Assembly: GCF_021532625.1 (NCBI RefSeq)
Contig: NZ_JAKGAR010000003.1
Location: 620,001 to 684,000, forward strand
Length of the DNA: 64,000 bases
Direction of reading: 5' to 3'
Source: Octadecabacter algicola
GTDB lineage: Bacteria > Pseudomonadota > Alphaproteobacteria > Rhodobacterales > Rhodobacteraceae
The position numbers and the translations under genes were made by a program. The notes beneath the pieces are model-generated. The model saw only the letters and a list, made by a program, of their open reading frames with translations. It had not been told where the DNA came from and did not search any database. Shown one piece after another: positions 7,709-17,293 of the stretch. Every line of letters begins with the position of its first letter. The stretch's first letter is position 1.

Positions 7709-10388
7709 GCAGGAATTTCTGAAGTTCATTTCTTCAAACAGCGCCAAAAAGGTGTTGGACTGGTTAGCCAAGATACCGGCGAAGGAACGACACGCCTATG
7801 CCAAACCAACAATGACCTTGTTCAAGAAACTGGATCGGTACTGGAACGCTGGTGCCGATATATCCCAGCCCAAAGTTAAGGATGGTGAAGCCATCTCAGT
7901 CGCGGTCCTTGCGACCTCATCTCAATCCGAACTGACCAAGCTGTCGTTTTTCCCCATGCCTGAGAAAATCCCGATTGAGGACATCATCCGCAAGTTGGAC
8001 CCCGATTGGGTACAAGGCGTCGTAGAGCATTTCATTGAAGATCATACTTTCTATATCAACCGTTTCCAAGAGCTGTGGAAGACAGGCCTGTGCAAGCGCC
8101 CCGAAAGCGATGCGATCATTCTTGGCTACTACTCTCATTGGTCTGGAACGCGGACAGAAGACAGCAAGTCAGCGTTGTTGGATGGTGATGTATGGCGGTT
8201 CTTCGAGGTCGAGGGCGGTGGTGAAGATAGCCTTGCCAACCACGACAAGTTTCTGAAAAGCGGCCAAGAAAGCTGGGCGGATCGGATCAAACGATATGCC
8301 GACGAAGGTTTGTTGGACCGCCAGCGTTTGTTGGATGCGTCGCTGGACGCGTTGGATCGAGATTTCGCCCAATACCGCGCCGGATGGTATTCGCGGTTTC
8401 ATGTGTTGATGGCGCCGGTTTCCGGCGAAATGGCGATGCGGTCTGACCGGTATTTGCGATTGCTGTCATCCTCAATCCCTCCGACGGTTTCGTTTGCCTT
8501 GAAGCATGTACAGAAGTTGGAAAAATCGGGGGCCATCGCCGCGGAAGAGCTGTTAGCAGCGTTGGAACCTGCGCTGCAAGCGCGTGTTAAGGGTACCGTG
8601 ACGGGGGCACTCAAGCTGTTGCTGAGCGCTGCGAAACGGAAACCAGAGTTAAGGCAGGAAGCCGCAGCGAAGATGGTTTTGGCGCTGATTTTCGAAGATG
8701 CGGGCGTGCAAGCAAAAGCGCTGGACGCAATCGAGACTCTGGGGGCTGAAAGCGTCTCGGATGAGTTGGCCAACTATGTCGATCTTGTTGCCCCCTCAGT
8801 CCGATCACGCATCGCAGAAATGGCGGGTGTTGCGTTTGGGACCGCACCTGATACCGCCCTCGACATTGTTCCGAATGAGGCTCAGCCGATCGCGGCAGTA
8901 ACATCCCCTGATGAGGCACTTGCATTGTTTCTGACCGTGCTGGAAGAGCCGCGCGATCCGTTTGAAGTCGAACGCGCAATAGATGGTATTTCGCGCTTCG
9001 GGGCCGCGCTTCGACTGGATGACAAGACTTTGTCGCCGCTTCGCAAGCGCGCAAAGCAGGTGTGCAAGTCGTCTGGCGACAGCGATATTCGCTATGTCCT
9101 TGCTTTGAGCGGACGGGCGATGGCCGAGAGCGTGCCGCTTGCCGCGATACTTGCGGAAGAAAGCGATGGGCAAAAGAACTTCAGGTTTTTATCGGAGCTT
9201 AGCCTACAAGAACATCATCTTGCCCGAAATGCTGGTGTGATCGAACGGGTCGGAGATGGGGCTTCCCTTCCGTTGCTGGCTCTGCCAAGCGAAACCTCGG
9301 GCTTGGTTCACGTTGCCGATCTGCTGGCGCGGATAGAGTGCTATCGCGAACAGGGCATCAAGCCCGAGCCCCATGACCTTGCAATGGCATTGATGAGGCT
9401 TGCTCCGGAGGGGCGCGACGTCGGGAACCTTTCCCTTGCAACCGAGGCAGATCGGGCCATTGCCTACGCCCTGGGACAAGACGTCAAGGTCGGCCCCGCG
9501 CCTGAGCTGTGGGGCGCCGCATGGCGCGCGCGTATTCCAGAACAGGCCGACAAAGCTATCACCAAACTGTTCAAGAAGCCGCTCAAACTGAAGCAAGATT
9601 CCGTACCAGAATGCGGCACGCCTGCCACCATGGAATTGCAGGTCGAGCGCAAGGAAACGGAGGATGGTAGTTGGCATTGGCTTGTGGTTGAGGTTCCGGT
9701 TACGCCCGCGAACACGATGAAGTCTCGCGCCTTGCCCGCTCTCTTTTGTCTTCCCGACCAAGGCTACCAATACGCGACGTGCTGCGGATACACATTTTCC
9801 GACATCGCATGGGCCTCGCTAACTCGACCGGCGGATCCGGAACCGTTTTTTCGGGTTGCGTTGATCGGTTTGGATACATGGCAAAAACTTTCCGACAATC
9901 CCACAAGGGCTTATCTGGAACCGTTCTTTCGACCTGGTCCGTCGGTGGGCCCTCTGGGGGCGGCTGTGCTAGCGTGCTATGTGGCCTGTGAGGACAAATC
10001 CGTTTCCTCGCTTGCAATCGAGGCGGCCGCTGTGCTCTCGGCTGAAGGGCGACTGACAACCCGGGTCTTTGTGCCCGAGCTGAAAAAGGTCTTGATGTCG
10101 AATTCATTGCCGACCAGCCGCTGGACAAAGGCCTTGAAAGGCGTCGCCGATTTGGGTGCCAGTCGTTTTGCCATAGAGACGATCGTGGGCCTTTTGGACT
10201 TCGCGCCAGAAGAAACCCCAAGGGATATCGGCGGCATGCTGGAGCTTTGCTTCGAGCTTCACGTTGCGCAAAATGCCCAACTTACCAACGAACGCGCGAT
10301 TGCTTGTCTGCGATCCATTCCAGGAGGCGGGAAAACGACGCGGTTCTCAAAGAAACTATTGTCCTTGGCGAAGCAAGATCAAGTTTGA
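7701..10388 (+). CDS. Large helical-repeat protein (DUF6493-like), partner of the SWIM protein
   Basis: An 895-residue soluble protein made largely of paired amphipathic helices rich in Ala and Leu, a HEAT/armadillo-like solenoid (clearest at about 250-420 and 770-890). A beta-rich insert around 640-720 contains the WHWLVVEVP stretch. The organisation and the C-terminal helical block resemble DUF6493 proteins, which I recall next to SWIM-domain genes in other bacteria; this is recognition, not a search result. The start is ATG 7701, whose 8-bp overlap with the SWIM stop fits coupling. The longer frame to 7596 lies inside the SWIM coding region. With the SWIM protein and the upstream AAA+ ATPase it may form one assembly: ATPase, zinc-finger adaptor, scaffold. 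Biological role unknown. Confidence 0.75.
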   Translation: MTEQEFLKFISSNSAKKVLDWLAKIPAKERHAYAKPTMTLFKKLDRYWNAGADISQPKVKDGEAISVAVLATSSQSELTKLSFFPMPEKIPIEDIIRKLDPDWVQGVVEHFIEDHTFYINRFQELWKTGLCKRPESDAIILGYYSHWSGTRTEDSKSALLDGDVWRFFEVEGGGEDSLANHDKFLKSGQESWADRIKRYADEGLLDRQRLLDASLDALDRDFAQYRAGWYSRFHVLMAPVSGEMAMRSDRYLRLLSSSIPPTVSFALKHVQKLEKSGAIAAEELLAALEPALQARVKGTVTGALKLLLSAAKRKPELRQEAAAKMVLALIFEDAGVQAKALDAIETLGAESVSDELANYVDLVAPSVRSRIAEMAGVAFGTAPDTALDIVPNEAQPIAAVTSPDEALALFLTVLEEPRDPFEVERAIDGISRFGAALRLDDKTLSPLRKRAKQVCKSSGDSDIRYVLALSGRAMAESVPLAAILAEESDGQKNFRFLSELSLQEHHLARNAGVIERVGDGASLPLLALPSETSGLVHVADLLARIECYREQGIKPEPHDLAMALMRLAPEGRDVGNLSLATEADRAIAYALGQDVKVGPAPELWGAAWRARIPEQADKAITKLFKKPLKLKQDSVPECGTPATMELQVERKETEDGSWHWLVVEVPVTPANTMKSRALPALFCLPDQGYQYATCCGYTFSDIAWASLTRPADPEPFFRVALIGLDTWQKLSDNPTRAYLEPFFRPGPSVGPLGAAVLACYVACEDKSVSSLAIEAAAVLSAEGRLTTRVFVPELKKVLMSNSLPTSRWTKALKGVADLGASRFAIETIVGLLDFAPEETPRDIGGMLELCFELHVAQNAQLTNERAIACLRSIPGGGKTTRFSKKLLSLAKQDQV

Positions 10389-10540
10389 GAACGAAGTAGT
10401 TTCGTTGAAACTGCGCTCGCCAATGTGGATTGGGCAGCAAGGCCGAATTCTCAAGTTTTGCCGCCACGTAACGCCAGTCTAGCCAAAGTCGTCTTCCAGC
10501 AAAGTCGCCTCCATTGGTACAAATTGCAGCATCATTCACT
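10389..10540. other. Intergenic, repeat-related
   Basis: No gene seen. Near its end GCAGCAT (10526) precedes TTTGGGCTC, the opening block of the dispersed repeat that continues at 10541. Confidence 0.5.
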
Positions 10541-10733
10541 TTGGGCTCATAGCGGCCATTCTCCGCTTTGCAGCATCATAGGTTATTAACCGAGAACTCA
10601 CGACACGAACGGCCCAAACCGGACCTTCGCCTCTCGGTCAAGATGCTGCGGCTGCAACCCGCATAGCCGACATTCGCCGCGCCTGCGAAATCAATGGGTG
10701 GCCCGATGACTGCATCGCGGACGAAGCCGACTT
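10541..10733. repeat. Dispersed intergenic repeat copy B (most complete copy)
   Basis: About 190 bp. Its first 76 bp (10541-10616) are identical to 11662-11737, and its last 113 bp (10608-10720) are identical to 6056-6168. It therefore links two direct-repeat pairs and shows that copies A and C are two parts of one longer unit. It contains the shared blocks GGGCTC, CGGCCCAAACCGGACC, GCTGCGGCTGC and ATGACTGC. It lies between the helical-repeat gene and the SRPBCC gene. Confidence 0.95.
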
Positions 10734-10755
10734 TGGCGCAATGTCCGCTTTCAGT

Positions 10756-11223
10756 TTATTTGAGTGATTGCGCGTATTCCTCAAGCTGAGTAGCGACCGT
10801 GCCCCAACCATCATAGAACCCCATCCCTTCATGGCTTTGACGGGCTTCGGGCGAACGATGTCTGGCAGTTGCGGTGTACGTCGTGCCACCGTTTCCATCA
10901 TCGGCAAGTTCGATGATCGCCGTCATGAAGGGATCTGCGGCAGGCTTCCATCCTTCGCTGTAAGTGTCGGTGAACACCAATCTTTCGCCATCCACGACTT
11001 CGAGGAACACACCTTCGTTCTGCATGAGGTTGCCTTCAACGTTCATCACTGTGTTGAACTTGCCGCCGACCCGAAGGTCGATTTCGCAGGCGTCGATGCC
11101 ATGGGGTTTGGGCACAAAGAAATGCTTGATGTGATCCGGCGTGGTCCAGCATTCCCAGAGCAGGGCGCGCGGAGCATTGATCGTGCGGGTGAAAGTCAGG
11201 TCGGTTTCGGGGTCGAAGTTCAT
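10756..11223 (-). CDS. SRPBCC (AHSA1-like) domain protein
   Basis: A 155-residue START/Bet v1-like protein. It opens with FTRTINAPRALLWECWT (residues 10-26), the signature first strand and helix of AHSA1-type SRPBCC proteins, followed by DLRVGGKF and the GVFLEVVDGERLVFTD beta hairpin, and ends in the long C-terminal helix GFYDGWGTVATQLEEYAQ. These proteins bind small hydrophobic ligands. The start overlaps the stop of the ArsR gene by 4 bp (ATGA), so the two form a coupled operon. ArsR plus AHSA1-like pairs are common in bacteria; the ligand is unknown. The pair lies between direct repeats (76 bp), suggesting a mobile or amplifiable cassette. Confidence 0.9.
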   Translation of the reverse strand: MNFDPETDLTFTRTINAPRALLWECWTTPDHIKHFFVPKPHGIDACEIDLRVGGKFNTVMNVEGNLMQNEGVFLEVVDGERLVFTDTYSEGWKPAADPFMTAIIELADDGNGGTTYTATARHRSPEARQSHEGMGFYDGWGTVATQLEEYAQSLK

Positions 11224-11561
11224 TTGCTACGCTCCTGCATGAGGTTCCTGATGTAATCGTCAAAGCGGTCGAGCCGCCCTTCCCAGACCGCGCTCTGCTC
11301 GCTCAACCAGTCTTTTGCGGGCGTGAAGGCATCCGGAGCCAACTCGCATATCCGCGTCCGCCCTTCCTTCTTCGATGTGACGAGGTTAGCAGCTTCTAGC
11401 TTCTTCAGATGCTCCATGAACGACGGCAGCGCCATGTCATGGTGCTGCGCCAATTCGCTCACGGTCGCCTCGCCACGAGCAAGACGTTGAAGGATCATAC
11501 GCCGTGTCGGATCACCAAGGGCTGAAAAGCAGAGATCGAGGTTCAGGTCATACTTAGACAT
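11220..11561 (-). CDS. ArsR-family transcriptional regulator
   Basis: A 113-residue winged-helix repressor. Visible: LCFSALGDPTRRMILQRLA (residues 10-28), the recognition region ATVSELAQHHDMALPSFMEH, and the wing KKEGRTRICELA. The usual metal-binding cysteine motif (CVC) is absent, so it is unlikely to sense metals directly and resembles the SdpR/penicillinase-like subgroup paired with SRPBCC proteins. The start at 11561 (MSKYDL) has AGGGA just upstream, although the spacing is short. An alternative start at 11582 has no ribosome site. Co-transcribed with the SRPBCC gene (ATGA overlap). Two CCCTAAGT repeats in the leader are candidate operator sites. Confidence 0.9.
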   Translation of the reverse strand: MSKYDLNLDLCFSALGDPTRRMILQRLARGEATVSELAQHHDMALPSFMEHLKKLEAANLVTSKKEGRTRICELAPDAFTPAKDWLSEQSAVWEGRLDRFDDYIRNLMQERSK

Positions 11562-11563
11562 AT

Positions 11564-11618
11564 CCCTAAGTAACAAAAGCAACAGGCCCGATCAAGACAC
11601 TAAGGAAAACCCCTAAGT
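11564..11618. promoter_or_regulatory. Candidate ArsR operator repeats
   Basis: CCCTAAGT occurs at 11564-11571 and again at 11611-11618, with a related CACTAAGG at 11598-11605. They lie just upstream of the ArsR start, where an autorepressor would bind. Assignment is by position and repetition only. Confidence 0.4.
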
Positions 11619-11661
11619 TAATGGTAAGCGGTCGTTCGCTGCGCGCTGACCAAAGATCAAG

Positions 11662-11845
11662 TTGGGCTCATAGCGGCCATTCTCCGCTTTGCAGCATCAT
11701 AGGTTATTAACCGAGAACTCACGACACGAACGGCCCATTGCGGCCCCTCGCTCCTCGTTCAAAATGCTGCACTAGCAGCTCGCATAGCGGACATTGCTCC
11801 ATGAGCGCAGCATTTCCCAATGCTGGATGACTACTACGTAGGACA
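11662..11845. repeat. Dispersed intergenic repeat copy C
   Basis: The first 76 bp (11662-11737) are identical to 10541-10616. The remainder keeps the block order of copy B but has diverged (CGGCCCATTGCGGCCCCTC, then GCATAGCGGACATTGC). With copy B it flanks the ArsR/SRPBCC cassette as a direct repeat. Confidence 0.93.
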
Positions 11846-12001
11846 GAGCGGACAATAACAGTGACATGGCCAACGTCCGGCTTCTTTGCGTTCCAAAGCA
11901 ATTTCCTTGGTCGTCGAAGTCTGCATTTCAACAACGCGAACCGCGAATGCACTTTTCGAAGACATCGCAGTAGATCCGTACCCGCATGTTCTGATTGGAA
12001 G
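11846..12001. other. Intergenic tail downstream of rhaK
   Basis: No gene or terminator hairpin recognised; ordinary spacer between repeat copy C and the rhaK stop codon. Confidence 0.4.
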
Positions 12002-13393
12002 TTAACGACTGGTTTGCGCCAACGTTCTCCAACGATCAATGTAATCCAGAAAATCCTCACCAACGTCAGAGTTTTCCGCGTTGGAAGCGTTCGGCAATTT
12101 CTCATGGTGATTGAAAAGCAAGGCCGCGCCTATACTTGTACCCGTCACCGCTTCACTTGTGAAGACGGGCCGACGGGTGACTGCTTTCAACATCGCGATG
12201 AATTCTGCATTGCCCGCAAAAGGGCCTTCAACAATAGTGGGGCCCGCGCCCTCAATTAATTCCAGGCATGTCCCTGTCATTAAGGCGAGGTAGTAAGACA
12301 ATGCCACCGATCGCTGGCCCGAACCTACTGGTAGCTCCGTATCTCGCCATTGCATTTTGCAGCCCTGGAATGGACCCGTGCAGTGTTCAACCGATGGGAG
12401 AAGCATCAAATACCGCTCCAGCACCGTGGTGACGTCCTGTCGGGTTGGCGCATAAGGATGGCCATTCTGTATGACCTCGTATTCGCGGCCACCCATGAAC
12501 CGCGCGCTTGGCACCGCTTGCCCAAGCGCATTAACGTTGATGAGCGTGTCACGGGCCGGATCAAGGTGGGGGATCGGCGCCGCATCATCACCTCTAAACG
12601 ACATCGCGATCACCCATGTTCCGGTCGAAACCACAGACGCAGGTGCATTCTGGGAACGTAAATGTGGGTAAAGCGAGGCGTTTGAATCGTGAATACCAAC
12701 GCAAACTGGCGTATTCGGGGCAAGTCCTGTGGTCTCAGAGATATCCGGTAAAATCGGACCGAGGATATCACTTGGGTGGCGCACTGTTGCAATCTTTTCC
12801 TGAACGCCAAGGGCCGCGGGGAGGTTAGAAAATGCCCCCTTATGAGGATCCCAAAGGTCCGTATGACAGCCCAGCGACGTCACATCTGTCGCGGCAATGC
12901 CCGTCAGGCGATGCCCCCAGAATTGCGGGTAAGTGACGATCTGCACCGTACGATCCCTAAGCGTTGGATCGGTGGTGAACTGGTAATGCAACTGTGCGCC
13001 GATGTTCAGACCACCCACCATTCTTGGCGATCCGGTCAAGGCGAAATCAGGCTTTAAGGCATCATAGGCCGCGACGATATCGGAAGGATATTTATATTCG
13101 TAATCAAGGATCGGCGCGGCAAGCGAGCCGTCCGCTGCCAGCAGCGCGGCACAGGCGCCATGGGTCGTGATCGAAATCGCGTCAACTCGGTGGTTGCAGT
13201 GAAAGGTTGCGAGCGCATCCAGCAAGAAGGCCCAATGCCCCTCTACATCATAGTGCGGCCAAGGCGGCCCCGCCTGAACGACATTGGGGCGGGTGACGAC
13301 TGCGATTTCGGTCAGCGTCGCGAGGTCGACAAGTGCGAGCTTTGCATTCGTCTTGCCGATGTCAACGACGGCGATGTGCTGCGGATTGGTCAT
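12002..13393 (-). CDS. rhaK: L-rhamnose locus sugar kinase, FGGY family
   Basis: A 463-residue FGGY carbohydrate kinase. The N-terminal phosphate-1 motif is [15 protein letters not shown] (residues 9-23). The second domain has [12 protein letters not shown] and the ATP-binding [11 protein letters not shown]. In the rhizobial rhamnose pathway RhaK phosphorylates the sugar and is also required for ABC-dependent uptake. It is the last gene of the divergent transport unit rhaSTPQUK; its ATG overlaps the rhaU stop by 4 bp. It lacks the closer sequence features of enterobacterial RhaB, consistent with the alphaproteobacterial type. Assignment rests on the family plus the exact gene order. Confidence 0.9.
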   Translation of the reverse strand: MTNPQHIAVVDIGKTNAKLALVDLATLTEIAVVTRPNVVQAGPPWPHYDVEGHWAFLLDALATFHCNHRVDAISITTHGACAALLAADGSLAAPILDYEYKYPSDIVAAYDALKPDFALTGSPRMVGGLNIGAQLHYQFTTDPTLRDRTVQIVTYPQFWGHRLTGIAATDVTSLGCHTDLWDPHKGAFSNLPAALGVQEKIATVRHPSDILGPILPDISETTGLAPNTPVCVGIHDSNASLYPHLRSQNAPASVVSTGTWVIAMSFRGDDAAPIPHLDPARDTLINVNALGQAVPSARFMGGREYEVIQNGHPYAPTRQDVTTVLERYLMLLPSVEHCTGPFQGCKMQWRDTELPVGSGQRSVALSYYLALMTGTCLELIEGAGPTIVEGPFAGNAEFIAMLKAVTRRPVFTSEAVTGTSIGAALLFNHHEKLPNASNAENSDVGEDFLDYIDRWRTLAQTSR

Positions 13394-13707
13394 GGCATGT
13401 GAAATAGTGGCGTGAGCGCCACGGCGACGGGTTCATTGTTGGGCGCGGTTTGCATGATGTCGGCCATATGTGCCCACCATTTTTGCATAACGGGATGGTT
13501 CGGGAGGTCGTCCATCTTGTGGCCGACTTCGCGTGTAAGGACACCGATCAGGAGGCCCGTGTGTTCGTCCAGATGGATTGAGTAGTCGCTGACACCGGCA
13601 CCGTGCAACAGATCGACAAGTTCCGGCCAGATTGCATCATGGCGGCGTTTGTATTCATCCGCCATGCCGTCGTTCAGGGTCATGCGGAACACGTAAAGCT
13701 CGCTCAT
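13390..13707 (-). CDS. rhaU: L-rhamnose mutarotase
   Basis: A 105-residue dimeric alpha+beta barrel protein that interconverts the alpha and beta anomers of L-rhamnose. The sequence fits the family: [23 protein letters not shown] near the N-terminus, with the conserved His and the tyrosine in DYSIHLDE, and the C-terminal [15 protein letters not shown] stretch. The start is ATG 13707, which overlaps the rhaQ stop by 4 bp and gives the usual length; the longer frame to 13737 lies within rhaQ. Its position between the permease genes and rhaK matches the Rhizobium leguminosarum locus, where RhaU was identified. Confidence 0.93.
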   Translation of the reverse strand: MSELYVFRMTLNDGMADEYKRRHDAIWPELVDLLHGAGVSDYSIHLDEHTGLLIGVLTREVGHKMDDLPNHPVMQKWWAHMADIMQTAPNNEPVAVALTPLFHMP

Positions 13708-14705
13708 GCGTTGCGCCTCGCGGCTGCCATGGCCCAAAGGCGCGGCAACGCGATTACCCCGATAAGGAGCAGGCCAATGAAGATCGACATCACGATGCCC
13801 GGAACGTTGAGAAGCCCAAGGCCGAAGGTAACGAGCCCCATGACGAACGCTGCGATGACAACGCCCGGTATGGTGCCAGACCCACCAAGGATGTTGACGC
13901 CGCCAAGCACGACCATGGTGACCACCTCAAGCTCCATTCCCGAGGCAATGCTGGGGCGGGTGGAGCCGAGGCGCGAGGTCAAACAGACCGCTGCAACGCC
14001 AGACATCAGACCTGTCAGCAGGAAGAGGATGAACTTCACCCGCTGCACACGGATGCCGCTGAACAGAGCGCCAGTCGGATTGTTGCCGATGGCATAGACC
14101 GCGCGGCCAAAGTTGGTTTTGTGTAGCAGCACAGCATAGATCACCGCGATGATGACGAAGAGTAACATTTCCACCGTGAACACCCAGTAGATATAGCCTT
14201 GCCCGAACCACGAGAAGCTGGACGGATAGCCGCTGAACGACCCATCCCCAAGGATGATATAGCTGATACCACGAAACAGGCTCATGGTGCCGATGGTCAC
14301 TACGATGGACGGCAAGCCGAAGAAGGTCACGAACACGCCGTTGAACGCCCCACACAAAAGACCGACGGTCAGGCCGATCAGAACAAGCTCTGGCGTTCCC
14401 GCCCCATGCTGCATCGCCAATCCCATTGCGGTGCTGGCCAGCGCGATGATCGAGGCTACGGAGAGGTCGATTTCACCCGAGATGATCAGCAGCGCCATGG
14501 CAAAGGCGATCATCGCCTTTTCGGTGAAATTGAACGTTGCATCGCTCAGGTTCCATGCGTTCAAAAAGTAGGGGGAGGCAAAGCTGTTAACCACAAAGAT
14601 CGCGATGGCGACGGCCAGTAGAAGGGCTTCCCAGCTTTTGAAAATCCGCACGGCGCGGCTGTTCAGGCGGTCAGGGATATGGCGGGTAGTGGTTGTGTCC
14701 GTCAT
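13704..14705 (-). CDS. rhaQ: L-rhamnose ABC transporter permease
   Basis: A 333-residue inner-membrane permease of the ribose/autoinducer-2 type (BPD_transp_2). It has multiple hydrophobic segments, with the family stretch [17 protein letters not shown] near residue 93 and [16 protein letters not shown] near residue 275. It forms the channel with RhaP, is powered by RhaT and is fed by periplasmic RhaS. ATG and stop overlap those of its neighbours by 4 bp on each side (rhaP upstream, rhaU downstream). Which permease is called P and which Q follows the rhizobial gene order. Confidence 0.9.
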   Translation of the reverse strand: MTDTTTTRHIPDRLNSRAVRIFKSWEALLLAVAIAIFVVNSFASPYFLNAWNLSDATFNFTEKAMIAFAMALLIISGEIDLSVASIIALASTAMGLAMQHGAGTPELVLIGLTVGLLCGAFNGVFVTFFGLPSIVVTIGTMSLFRGISYIILGDGSFSGYPSSFSWFGQGYIYWVFTVEMLLFVIIAVIYAVLLHKTNFGRAVYAIGNNPTGALFSGIRVQRVKFILFLLTGLMSGVAAVCLTSRLGSTRPSIASGMELEVVTMVVLGGVNILGGSGTIPGVVIAAFVMGLVTFGLGLLNVPGIVMSIFIGLLLIGVIALPRLWAMAAARRNA

Positions 14706-15682
14706 TGGGTGGCCTCGGCAGATTTAAGGATGATGCGGCCTTTGGTGCGGCCGGAACGGGCATTGAATGCGACTGCGATCAGGATGGCAGAACCGGAAAT
14801 GGCGAGCTGCCAGAACGGCGAAATATTAACGACAGGCAAGGCGTTTTTGACCACGCCCAGAAAGATCGCGCCCAGCACGGCGCCCCCGACAGACCCGATG
14901 CCGCCCGCGATGGAAATGCCGCCGATGACGCAGGCTGCCACAACTTCGAGCTCGAAGCCGCCAGCGATGTCGACATAGGCCACGGCGTAGCGGGCCACCC
15001 AAAGGTATCCCGTCAGACCCGCCAGCGCGCCCGAGACCACGAAGGCCCAGAACTGCGTCTTGCCAACATTGATGCCTGTATAGACCGCGGCGTGAGGGTT
15101 GCCGCCCACGGCAAAGATCGACCGCCCGAACTGGGTGCGTGCCATCATGATCCCGAAGGTGATGACCGTGATAATTGCGATCCAGGAAAGGACAGGCAGG
15201 CCCAGAAGAACCGCGCGGGGGAAGCCTGTGAAGGCCGCGCTCATCTCATGGGAATTGACCCATTTACCGTCGGAAATCAGGAAGATAATGCCGCGAAAGA
15301 TGGTCATCGTACCAAGGGTCACAACGATCGGGGGGATCGACAGTTTCCACACAAGCACGCCGTTGATCGCCCCCATAATGCCGCCCATCAGAACGGCGAT
15401 TGCGATGATCACGGGGATCGGCAGGCCCGGCATGGCGACGTTGATCATCGCCACGGCCATTCCGGTCAGCGCAAGGTTTGCGGCAACGGACAGGTCGATA
15501 CACCGTGTCAGGATCACGACCATCTGACCCAACGCCAGAATAATCAGCGGAGCTGTGTCGTTGAACACATTTGCCAGATTAGACGGCGCCACGAAGCCCG
15601 CAAACCGCGACGCAACAAGGATAATCAGGATCAGGATCGCGCTGCCAAGGATGGCTTCGCGCACGGGGATGAAACGCATCAT
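14702..15682 (-). CDS. rhaP: L-rhamnose ABC transporter permease
   Basis: A 326-residue inner-membrane permease of the same type as RhaQ and paralogous to it. Signature LTRCIDLSVAANLALTG near residue 60 and GGAVLGAIFLGVVKNALP near residue 273. About eight to ten hydrophobic helices. The start ATG at 15682 is the first of two consecutive ATG codons and overlaps the rhaT stop (ATGA). It probably forms a heterodimeric channel with RhaQ. Part of the tightly packed rhaSTPQUK unit. Confidence 0.9.
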   Translation of the reverse strand: MMRFIPVREAILGSAILILIILVASRFAGFVAPSNLANVFNDTAPLIILALGQMVVILTRCIDLSVAANLALTGMAVAMINVAMPGLPIPVIIAIAVLMGGIMGAINGVLVWKLSIPPIVVTLGTMTIFRGIIFLISDGKWVNSHEMSAAFTGFPRAVLLGLPVLSWIAIITVITFGIMMARTQFGRSIFAVGGNPHAAVYTGINVGKTQFWAFVVSGALAGLTGYLWVARYAVAYVDIAGGFELEVVAACVIGGISIAGGIGSVGGAVLGAIFLGVVKNALPVVNISPFWQLAISGSAILIAVAFNARSGRTKGRIILKSAEATQ

Positions 15683-17217
15683 TGGGGCGCGCCTTCTGTT
15701 TGTGTTGTAATACCAGCTGCGTGGCGAACCAGCAATTCAGGGGTCACGTCATCACCGGACAGCTCTGCAGCGATCAGCCCGTCACGCATGACAATGACGC
15801 GGTCGGACATGCCGATGATTTCAGGAATTTCAGAGCTGACCATAATCACAGAGAGACCCTGTGCAGCGAGTTCTGCCATGAATTCATGCACCGCCGCCTT
15901 TGACCCAATGTCGATGCCTTTAGTCGGCTCATCAAGGATGATGACCTGCGGCTGGGTCGCCAGCCATTTGGCGATGACGACCTTTTGCTGGTTCCCGCCG
16001 GATAGGTTTCCGATGTCTTGGTCCAAGGACGCGGCGCGCAAATCCAGCCGTTCCGCATATTCACGGGCGAGTTTGAATTCTTCGGCCAACCGCAGGAATC
16101 CGCTACGGGACGTACGGCCGAGTGAGGGCAGCGTGATATTCTGGAAGATCGGCAAACCGATCACCGCGCCCTGTTTGCCGCGATCTTCGGGGACGTAGAC
16201 AATCCCGTTCTCGACCGCATCAGCGGGCGAGCGCATGACTTTAATATTACCATTCACACGGCACACGCCTTTGGATGGCTTGGTAATGCCAAACAAGGCT
16301 TGCATGAACTCGGAACGCCCCGCGCCGACCAGCCCGTAAAAGCCAAGGATTTCGCCGCGTTTCAGATCAAAGTTGATGTCTGCAAATTCTGTGGGGTGGG
16401 AATATCCGACAACTTTGAGAACCTCTTCGCCCACCTCACGGGCGCGGTCGGGGAAAATCTGGTCGACCGAGCGGCCGACCATCATCGAAACGAGATCGCC
16501 CTCGGTAATCTCCGCTATCAAACCGTCGCCCACAAACCCGCCGTCACGGAATACTGTATAACGGTCGGCGATGCGGAAAATCTCGTCGAACTTGTGGCTG
16601 ATGAACAAGATCGCCTTACCCTGAGCCTTTAAAGTTTCAACAAGTTCATACAGTTCTTCAATTTCTTTGTGCGATAGCGCGGCGGTGGGCTCGTCCATGA
16701 TCACGACGCGCGCATCCACCGACAGCGCACGGGCAATTGCCACAAGGTGTTTGTTTGCAATTCCAAGGTCTCGTAGCTGGGTGTGGCTGCTGAACGGCGC
16801 GCCGATGTCAGCCAGTAGCTTGGAAGCGTTGCGGTGCATCTGCGCCGTGTCGATCAGCCCGAAGCGGTTGCGCGGTGCGTGACCAATATAGATGTTTTCG
16901 GCGACTGATAGCTCGTCAAATAGAACAGTTTCCTGATGGATCGCGGTAATCCCAGCCTTGGCGGCGTCGTTGGGCGTTCCAAAGGTCACGGGGTCCCCAT
17001 CAATACGAATGGTGCCGCCATCGGTCTGGTAAATGCCTGTCAAAATCTTGACGGTCGTCGACTTCCCCGCGCCATTTTCCCCAACCAAAGCCGTGACCTG
17101 ACCAGGATACAGATCAAGCTTGACCTGATCGAGCGCTTTGACGCCTGGAAAGGTCTTTGTGATCAGGTCCATCGATACAACGGCGGACGGAGTGGCGGGC
17201 GCGGCATGCGGCGTCAT
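15679..17217 (-). CDS. rhaT: L-rhamnose ABC transporter ATP-binding protein (double ABC cassette)
   Basis: A 512-residue sugar ABC ATPase with two tandem nucleotide-binding domains, as in RbsA/MglA. The first domain has Walker A GENGAGKST (about 46-54) and Walker B RVVIMDEPTAAL. The second has a degenerate Walker A region (GLVGAGRSEF), signature LSGGNQQKV and Walker B VIILDEPTKGID. The second site is probably weak or inactive for hydrolysis, as is usual in this family. The start at ATG 17217 was chosen because the ABC domain begins at normal distance and GAGG lies upstream; the longer frame to 17373 runs into the spacer after rhaS. The ATG of rhaP overlaps its stop. Confidence 0.92.
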   Translation of the reverse strand: MTPHAAPATPSAVVSMDLITKTFPGVKALDQVKLDLYPGQVTALVGENGAGKSTTVKILTGIYQTDGGTIRIDGDPVTFGTPNDAAKAGITAIHQETVLFDELSVAENIYIGHAPRNRFGLIDTAQMHRNASKLLADIGAPFSSHTQLRDLGIANKHLVAIARALSVDARVVIMDEPTAALSHKEIEELYELVETLKAQGKAILFISHKFDEIFRIADRYTVFRDGGFVGDGLIAEITEGDLVSMMVGRSVDQIFPDRAREVGEEVLKVVGYSHPTEFADINFDLKRGEILGFYGLVGAGRSEFMQALFGITKPSKGVCRVNGNIKVMRSPADAVENGIVYVPEDRGKQGAVIGLPIFQNITLPSLGRTSRSGFLRLAEEFKLAREYAERLDLRAASLDQDIGNLSGGNQQKVVIAKWLATQPQVIILDEPTKGIDIGSKAAVHEFMAELAAQGLSVIMVSSEIPEIIGMSDRVIVMRDGLIAAELSGDDVTPELLVRHAAGITTQTEGAPQ

Positions 17218-17293
17218 CGGGAGGCCTCGTTTTAGTGGGGGGGGCGGGCAGTGTCTGGTCCGACGCAAGGCAGCGCCGGACCAGTCGAGGTGT

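Noticed and set aside
4585-12000. Integrative element using the tRNA-Arg 3' end
   Set aside because: No integrase adjoins the tRNA and no second copy of its 3' end was noticed in the window; the nearest recombinase is 18 kb away behind the rha locus.
14693-16198. Long plus-strand frame of 501 codons over rhaP/rhaT
   Set aside because: Highly skewed His/Asp/Gly/Arg composition and complete overlap with two clear transporter genes; a shadow frame.
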